Assembly: GCF_002564045.1 (NCBI RefSeq)
Contig: NZ_PDJK01000002.1
Location: 1,922,001 to 1,986,000, forward strand
Reading direction: 5' to 3'
DNA: 64,000 bases
Source: Amycolatopsis sulphurea
GTDB lineage: Bacteria > Actinomycetota > Actinomycetes > Mycobacteriales > Pseudonocardiaceae
In this document: positions 59,503-64,000 of the stretch, piece after piece
Layout: each line of letters opens with the position of its first letter
How positions within the stretch are numbered: position 1 is the stretch's first letter
Program-made: the position numbers and the translations under genes
The notes under the pieces: model-generated
Told to the model about the DNA's origin: nothing
Databases searched by the model: none
The model's input: only the letters and a program-made list of their open reading frames with translations

Positions 59503-59930
59503 TCACTGATAAGTGACCTCGCCGATCACCAGAGCGTCGATGCAATACGGATCCGCGCAGGATCGTCTCAGCCGCTTTCTTCTTTGTGATAAAGGAAATT
59601 TCCTCGAACCAGGCCGCGGCTCGCGCGTCCCGGACACCGCGCGGCCCGCGATGCCGGTTTGATTCCGCCAGGATGCACGCAGTGACTCGATGAATGAACT
59701 TCGCCGCGTTACGCGAACTCCACTCGGGCGATCCGGCGAATCCGAACGTATTCGAGATAGTGGCCGCGTGCCGTCACCGGAACAGCCGGGCGAGAGGTCA
59801 GCTCGGCCACGTCTGCCGGGCGACACGGACCGGTGCATACCCGAGCACGCGACCGGCCCCCACCCGGCACCGGTGATCACCGCCACTTCGCCCGTGAAAT
59901 CCTTTCTCACGGTTCCTCGCACCGATCTCA
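59503..59930 (-). pseudogene. Short-chain dehydrogenase (SDR) fossil
   Basis: Near 59900 the minus strand reads DFTGEVAVITGAGWG, the SDR N-terminal Rossmann start (TGxxxGxG), then breaks frame to GRVLGYA. Downstream pieces of an SDR C-terminus appear in three frames: HCVHPGGIKPASRAAR, then KKAAETILRGSV, then IDALVIGEVTYQ before the stop at 59503-59505. The central catalytic Tyr-x3-Lys part is missing. The remembered C-terminal pattern VHPGGIKT...ekAAxtILrG...Y belongs to one SDR group. Large deletion plus frameshifts: not functional. Confidence 0.6.
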
Positions 59931-59978
59931 CCCGGGAGTTCGGATACTGAGTGCGAACGGAAGCCTTCAGGAGGTGTT

Positions 59979-60722
59979 GTGCGGCGAGTCGTGATCGTGG
60001 CGGTCGCACTGGTGTGCACGAACGGCCTCCTCGTCGCGAGTGCGGACCACACCGTCGAAACGGTGCCCACCGCCGCGGCCAAGCCGGCGAACTCCGCCGT
60101 CGGCGCGCTGTTCCTGGACGGCACGCACTACTGCACGGCGAGCGTGGTGCACAGCGACCAAGGCAACGAAGTGGTCACCGCGGCGCACTGCATCCACGAC
60201 GGTCAGGACGGCTCGTACTTGACCGGCGTGAGCTTCGCTCCCGGCTTTCACGACGGAGTCGCCCCGTACGGCTACTGGGAGGTCAGCGACGAGCGGGTGC
60301 TCCCGGGGTGGTCCGATTCCTCCGATCAGGACTTGGATGTCGGATTCGCCAAGGTGCGCCGTGCCGGTTCGGACACCACCGTGGAATCGCTGACCGGGGC
60401 GAACAAGCTGGCCGTGAACAGTCCGGCGGAGCGGCCGGTGAAGGTGACCGGCTATCCGGACGGCATCGACACCCCCGCGGTCTGCGCCACCACCACTAAA
60501 CGGGAGGAAACCTTCCAGCTGCGCGTGGAGTGCCCTGGGTTCGCCACCGGCACCAGCGGCGGCCCGTGGATCGAGGACCCGGATCCGAACACCGAGCTCG
60601 GCACCGTGGTGGGCGTGATCGGCGGGTACGAATACGGCGGCGACACCGACGACGTGTCCTACTCCAGCTACTTCGACGACGACGTGGCCGCGCTCTACCG
60701 CCAAGCCACCGCGGGCCCGTGA
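59979..60722 (+). CDS. Secreted trypsin-like serine peptidase (S1)
   Basis: 247 aa from GTG 59979 with AGGAGG upstream. Signal peptide VVIVAVALVCTNGLLVASA. Catalytic triad: VVTAAHCIHDG (His), DLDVGFAKV (Asp) and GTSGGPWIE (Ser). Two Cys in HYCTASVV and AAHC can form the usual disulphide. Comparable actinobacterial proteins are small secreted trypsin-like peptidases. Followed directly by an S4 gene on the same strand (1-bp gap), though co-function is unlikely. Confidence 0.93.
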   Translation: MRRVVIVAVALVCTNGLLVASADHTVETVPTAAAKPANSAVGALFLDGTHYCTASVVHSDQGNEVVTAAHCIHDGQDGSYLTGVSFAPGFHDGVAPYGYWEVSDERVLPGWSDSSDQDLDVGFAKVRRAGSDTTVESLTGANKLAVNSPAERPVKVTGYPDGIDTPAVCATTTKREETFQLRVECPGFATGTSGGPWIEDPDPNTELGTVVGVIGGYEYGGDTDDVSYSSYFDDDVAALYRQATAGP

Positions 60723-60723
60723 C

Positions 60724-60960
60724 ATGATGCGGCGCATGAGCCACCCCGTGCGTGACGTCCCGATCACCGGCGCCCCGATCCGGCTGGGCCAGTTCCTGAA
60801 ATTGGCCGGCCTCGCCGAGGACGGCGCGCACGCGAAGGACCTCATCGAAGCGGAAGAGGTCGCCGTGAACGGCGAGATCGAGACCCGCCGCGGCCGTCAG
60901 CTCACCGAGGGTGACGTGGTGGCCGTCGGCGGAGAACAGGGACGGGTCACGACCGGCTGA
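60724..60960 (+). CDS. S4-domain RNA-binding protein
   Basis: 78 aa (start 60724; a second ATG at 60736). S4 motif: APIRLGQFLKLAGLAEDGAH and AKDLIEAEEVAVNGEIETR, then GRQLTEGDVVAVGG. Small S4 proteins like YbcJ bind structured RNA or ribosomes. It ends 60 bp before the convergent Ldh2-like gene. Precise RNA target unknown. Confidence 0.9.
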   Translation: MMRRMSHPVRDVPITGAPIRLGQFLKLAGLAEDGAHAKDLIEAEEVAVNGEIETRRGRQLTEGDVVAVGGEQGRVTTG

Positions 60961-61023
60961 ACGACGTCGGCGGCAGCCGGGAACACGCCTTGGTGTGGTG
61001 ACCACCCCTCGTGGCCATCACAG

Positions 61024-61983
61024 CTAGCCCACCGTGCTCAGCGGCGACCGGCGGAGGCCGAGCGCCAGCGAGTCCAGCTGACGACGGACCGAGGCGGACA
61101 GCGGCACGCCCAGCGCCCGGCACTGTTCCAGATACTGCGCCTCCCGCCAGCCCGGGTAGCGGATCGGGGCGCCGCCCTCCCAGCCGAGCATGCTGCCGAA
61201 CAACGCGCTCGCCGCGCGGTAGAAGCCGTCCGCGCTACGCAGCGTGGTCGGGGCGATCGCCATGACCAGCAGCCCGGTGTCGTGCTCGTGATCGGCGACG
61301 CCCGAGAGCACACCGGCCAGCACGTCCACCATCAGCGCGAACCCGGCGAACTCCGGGTTCCGCGCCGCGTCGCCGAGGTTCACGTCCAGCATGAACTCCG
61401 GGTACGCCCCGCCCGGGGCGGCCATGCCGAGCGGGTTCGCGGGATGCTCGTCCACGCCGCCCGCGGCCAGCACCAGCCCGATCATCCCGTGCGGCAGCGC
61501 GCGCGCCGCGTGGTGCCCGGCCCGGCCGAACGGACCGGCCCCGCGCATCGACACCAGCCCGACACCGAACCGCCCGGCCCGCACGACCGCGCGGTCCATC
61601 GCGTCGCCCACCGCCCACAACCCACTGGCCCTGCGATAATCGATGAGCGCGGCCGCCCCACGATCGGCGATCAGCAGTGGTTCGGCCCCAGGCGTCACGA
61701 ACCCGCTTTCCACCGCGGGCAGGTGCAACCGGGTCAGCTCCGCGACGCCGGTGTCCGGCGCACCGGTGAGATCGCCGTGGCACAACGCTTCCGCGGCCAT
61801 CCGCGCCCGGACTTCCGGAAAGCCGTGCGCCACCAGGATGTGCGAGACGAGTGCGATCAGTTCCTCGGCCGGCACCCGGTGCCAGGCCTGCTCGGGGATC
61901 GGGGTGTCACCGGAACCGGGACCGGCGGGAGCAGCGGAGGCGACCGGCCGTCCGAGACGGCGGGACCGAGGTCTGAGGGACAC
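61024..61983 (-). CDS. Malate/L-lactate dehydrogenase family (Ldh2) protein
   Basis: 319 aa from GTG 61983; a GTG/ATG at 62010 would add nine residues. Ldh2/MDH2 family features: VPAEELIALVSHILVAHGFP, GDLTGAPDTGVAELTRLHL (substrate region), GVGLVSMRGAGPFGRAGHHA and GMAAPGGAYPEFMLDVNLGD. Family enzymes reduce 2-oxo acids with NAD(P)H using a fold unlike classical LDH. The catalytic His (SxHxG region) is replaced by GAGPFGRAGHHA, so the exact activity is uncertain. Upstream gene is divergent. Confidence 0.85.
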   Translation of the reverse strand: MSLRPRSRRLGRPVASAAPAGPGSGDTPIPEQAWHRVPAEELIALVSHILVAHGFPEVRARMAAEALCHGDLTGAPDTGVAELTRLHLPAVESGFVTPGAEPLLIADRGAAALIDYRRASGLWAVGDAMDRAVVRAGRFGVGLVSMRGAGPFGRAGHHAARALPHGMIGLVLAAGGVDEHPANPLGMAAPGGAYPEFMLDVNLGDAARNPEFAGFALMVDVLAGVLSGVADHEHDTGLLVMAIAPTTLRSADGFYRAASALFGSMLGWEGGAPIRYPGWREAQYLEQCRALGVPLSASVRRQLDSLALGLRRSPLSTVG

Positions 61984-62075
61984 TTCACCGAGAGTGCCGG
62001 GGGTCCGCACACGACGTCAACGAGGTTGGCACGAGAGTGTGATGGGGGCTTCCGCAGAGTCGTACCCTGAACCAC

Positions 62076-62357
62076 ATGTGCCGAAACATCACCACCCTCC
62101 GCGGCCTGCAGCCCGCCGCGACCACGGAAGAGATCGAAGCCGCGGCACGCCAGTACGTGCGCAAGGTTTCCGGCGTGCAGTCCCTGTCGGAGGCCACCCG
62201 CGACCCGTTCGAAGAGGCGGTCGCGGAAATCGCCGCGATCACCACCCGCCTGCTCGACGAACTACCGCAACGCCGCCAGCCGCCGGCCACCGTTCCACCG
62301 CTGCGCCGCCCCGAGGTCCGCGCCCGGATGGCGTTGCGGGAACTGAAGAATCCCTGA
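62076..62357 (+). CDS. DUF2277-family protein
   Basis: 93 aa. MCRNITTLRGLQPAATTEEI and ARQYVRKVSGVQSLSEAT match DUF2277, a small helical cytoplasmic family widespread in bacteria and of unknown function. Divergent from the Ldh2-like gene. tRNA-Ser follows on the opposite strand. Confidence 0.92.
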   Translation: MCRNITTLRGLQPAATTEEIEAAARQYVRKVSGVQSLSEATRDPFEEAVAEIAAITTRLLDELPQRRQPPATVPPLRRPEVRARMALRELKNP

Positions 62358-62430
62358 TCTCCCAAGCTCTTGCGGGCCGATACCCGGCCGCCCCCACACC
62401 CGGCGGACCGGGCCGGGGGCGGCGGCTGGC

Positions 62431-62514
62431 GGAAGCGGAGGGATTTGAACCCCCGGTAGGTTTCCCTACGGACGCTTTCAAGGCGTCTGCATTCGGCCGC
62501 TCTGCCACGCTTCC
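62431..62514 (-). tRNA. tRNA-Ser (anticodon TGA)
   Basis: Minus strand, 84 nt: acceptor GGAAGCG with CGCTTCC, D-arm TGGCAGAGCGGCCGAATGC, anticodon loop CTTGAAA (TGA), long variable arm GTCCGTAGGGAAACCTACC and T-arm GGGTTCAAATCC. Decodes UCN codons. The 5' half overlaps the 3' end of a MarR gene on the same strand. Confidence 0.97.
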
Positions 62515-63008
62515 TCACCGGTCAGCGTATCGCGCCTGCCCTCGGCCTCGTCCAGGTGTTCGAGGACGCGGGTGAACACCGTGCCCACGGTGATCTGTTC
62601 CTGCGGGGTGAGCAGGTCGATCAGGTGCTCGCGAGCGCCGCGCACGTGCGTGGGGGCGGCTTGGGTGAGCAGCCGCCTGCCCGGCGTGGTCAGTTCGGTC
62701 AGCACGCCGCGCTTGTCGTCCGGGTCCGGGCGGCGGCGGACCAGGCCGGCCGCTTCCAGTTTGCTGATCTGGTGCGACAGCCTGCTCTTGGTCGAACCCA
62801 GCTGCGCGGCCAGGTCGGTCATTCTGGCCGGGTCGCCGACCGCGTCGAGGCAGACCAGCACCTCGTAGTCGACGAGGGAGATCGCGTGTGCCTCGGTCAG
62901 CTCACGATGCAACCGCTGCCGCAACCGTAGCGAAGCGACGATGTACGCCCGCCAAGCGTGCTGTTCGGGTCCGCGGAGCCAGCGCACGCCGGGGTGGTCG
63001 TCGATCAT
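62478..63008 (-). CDS. MarR-family regulator, 3' end overlapping tRNA-Ser
   Basis: 176 aa. MarR winged HTH: HAISLVDYEVLVCLDAVGDP, MTDLAAQLGSTKSRLSHQIS and KLEAAGLVRRRPDPDDKRGV. Dimerisation helices follow to VLEHLDEAEGRRDT. The last ~12 codons (EEAWQSGRMQTP) and the stop (62478-62480) lie inside tRNA-Ser, so the natural reading continues into the tRNA. Either the protein truly ends there and the mRNA is cut by tRNA processing, or an original earlier stop was lost. Regulated genes are unknown. Confidence 0.88.
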   Translation of the reverse strand: MIDDHPGVRWLRGPEQHAWRAYIVASLRLRQRLHRELTEAHAISLVDYEVLVCLDAVGDPARMTDLAAQLGSTKSRLSHQISKLEAAGLVRRRPDPDDKRGVLTELTTPGRRLLTQAAPTHVRGAREHLIDLLTPQEQITVGTVFTRVLEHLDEAEGRRDTLTGEEAWQSGRMQTP

Positions 63009-63620
63009 TCACGAAGCCTAGGCGTGCCAAGCATTTGCGACCGAACGTGGCCTCTTCCGGCAAACTTCGCCCGAAGGAGGGGTTACGGAAAGGTTGAGAC
63101 TCGGCGCGAAGAAGCGCATCCTTCTTGTGAGCGGAGGGTGATTCGGGTACTGAAGCGCGCCGCAGGGGTACGCCGGCCCGGGTCGCCCACGTGGAGAGGC
63201 CAGGTGGTGGCATGGCAGGTGATCCCCGCGGTTGACCGCCCGCTGTGTACCCGCGGCCGGCACGGCCTCGATCCGGTTCGGTCGCGACTGTGAACAGCAG
63301 CAGGCAGGCACTAGCGGTGCGCCCGGCATCGATCACGCGCACCACGGCGTCGATCTGGCGCTGCTTCACTTCGCGGCCTCGGCACCGCGAAGGCATCGCC
63401 GGACGCCGGCCCGGCCGGTGGCCAACCGCCACTCGAAACCTCGGTAGTACCTGGGTGCGGCCCGCCAGAGCGCAGGGCCGCACCCAGTCTGCGTTTCCGG
63501 ACCGCGGTTACTAGTCCGACCAAGTAGGCCGACCCCCACCCGGCACGTAACCGTTGCTACGAAGCCATTAGGCCGTGACTGTGGTCGGATTGGTAATGAT
63601 CGGCACAGTAGGCTTTCGCC
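63009..63620. other. Gene-free stretch
   Basis: No supported coding region; open frames on both strands lack ribosome sites and recognisable domains. Probably promoter regions of the MarR gene and the metallopeptidase. No striking repeats seen. Confidence 0.45.
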
Positions 63621-64000
63621 GTGCGATTCGACGACAACGCGGGACTCGACAGCTCCGAGGTCCAAGACCTGCGCGGCAGCGGCGGTGGCGGGATCGGCGG
63701 CCGGGTCGCCCTCGGCGGTGGCGGGCTCGGGCTGGTCGGGCTCGTCATCTACATCCTGATGTCCCAGTTCGGCGGCGCGAGCAGCACTCCGAACCCGGCC
63801 AGTGGCCCCGGGCTCGGCAGCGTCGGTTCCGGGCAGCAGGTGGACGCCACCACGCTCGCCCAGAAATGCCGCACCGGCGCGGACGCGAATCGCGACCACG
63901 ACTGTGCGATCGTCGCCATCGTCAACTCGGTGCAGGACTACTGGACCCAGCAGTTCGCCCGCTCCAGCCAGACCTACCGCAAGGCCACCACGCGATTCTT
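63621..64000 (+). CDS. Neutral zinc metallopeptidase (YpfJ-like), partial
   Basis: GTG 63621 opens a frame to the right edge (126 codons, no stop). VRFDDNAGLDSSEVQDLRG and the Gly-rich VALGGGGLGLVGLVIYILMS give the N-terminal region and TM anchor (~35-52) of KPN_02809/YpfJ-type predicted metallopeptidases. CRTGADANRDHDCAIVAIVN and SVQDYWTQQFA follow as in the family. The zinc HExxH motif would be beyond the edge. Function of the family is uncertain despite the name. Confidence 0.85.
   Translation, partial: MRFDDNAGLDSSEVQDLRGSGGGGIGGRVALGGGGLGLVGLVIYILMSQFGGASSTPNPASGPGLGSVGSGQQVDATTLAQKCRTGADANRDHDCAIVAIVNSVQDYWTQQFARSSQTYRKATTRF

Overview
High-GC actinobacterial chromosome, most likely Amycolatopsis or a close Pseudonocardiaceae relative. 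Support: very high third-position GC, WhiB and SsgA-like (SALP) genes, a SigB/SigF cassette with RsbW-type partners, many GTG starts, and a dispersed 47-bp compound palindrome (VKGPFTDSE-type peptides when translated), which I associate from memory with Amycolatopsis genomes. Genus is an inference.

Layout. 1-2.8 kb: a three-gene unit of sigma factor, beta-sandwich protein and TPR-CHAT protease (cut by the left edge). 2.8-5.8 kb: mostly gene-free, with one small acidic protein, a frameshifted SGNH hydrolase and a cluster of DnaA-box-like sites. 5.8-10.8 kb: GbsR/MarR regulator divergent from an ABC-2 exporter with a perfect operator palindrome between them, a TetR regulator, and a toxin-antitoxin-like pair with its own operator. 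10.9-14.4 kb: membrane hydrolase, STAS antagonist, WhiB, RsbW-like protein, SigB/F sigma factor and a second RsbW-like ATPase, i.e. a stress/development switch. 14.4-19.4 kb: aldo/keto reductase, esterase, secreted HNH nuclease, Sel1-repeat protein, two decayed genes and a YCII protein.

19.5-33.8 kb: a catabolic locus. One minus-strand series encodes an Ntn-hydrolase, a complete peptide-type ABC importer (two permeases, fused ATPase, lipoprotein), a DapA-type aldolase, an FAD amine-oxidase-like enzyme and an aldehyde dehydrogenase. A LysR gene diverges from it and two further hydrolases follow. The pathway it serves is not one I can name. 33.9-35.8 kb: lower-GC pocket with a Panacea-type toxin-antitoxin pair beside tRNA-Arg(ACG) and tRNA-Ser(GCT). 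35.8-44.8 kb: MprF-like lysyltransferase, acetoacetyl-CoA synthetase, dienelactone hydrolase-like protein, aromatic aminotransferase (pat), TauE/SafE permease, methyltransferase and membrane adenylate cyclase.

45-50.9 kb: repeat-rich. Two 173-bp MITE-like elements (one with an 11-bp target duplication) flank fabH, an Lrp regulator, a SALP gene, a fossil membrane gene and an OmpR-type two-component pair whose kinase is frameshifted; an IS3 transposase relic follows. 50.9-64 kb: membrane protein, G1 endopeptidase, NitT/TauT-type ABC importer divergent from a CitA/DcuS-like two-component system, a repeat-containing membrane protein, an SDR fossil, trypsin-like protease, S4 protein, Ldh2-type dehydrogenase, DUF2277 protein, tRNA-Ser(TGA) overlapped by a MarR gene, and the start of a zinc metallopeptidase cut by the right edge.

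No CRISPR array, rRNA or intact insertion sequence was found. Several genes carry single-base frameshifts; whether these are true pseudogenes or consensus errors cannot be decided from the sequence alone.
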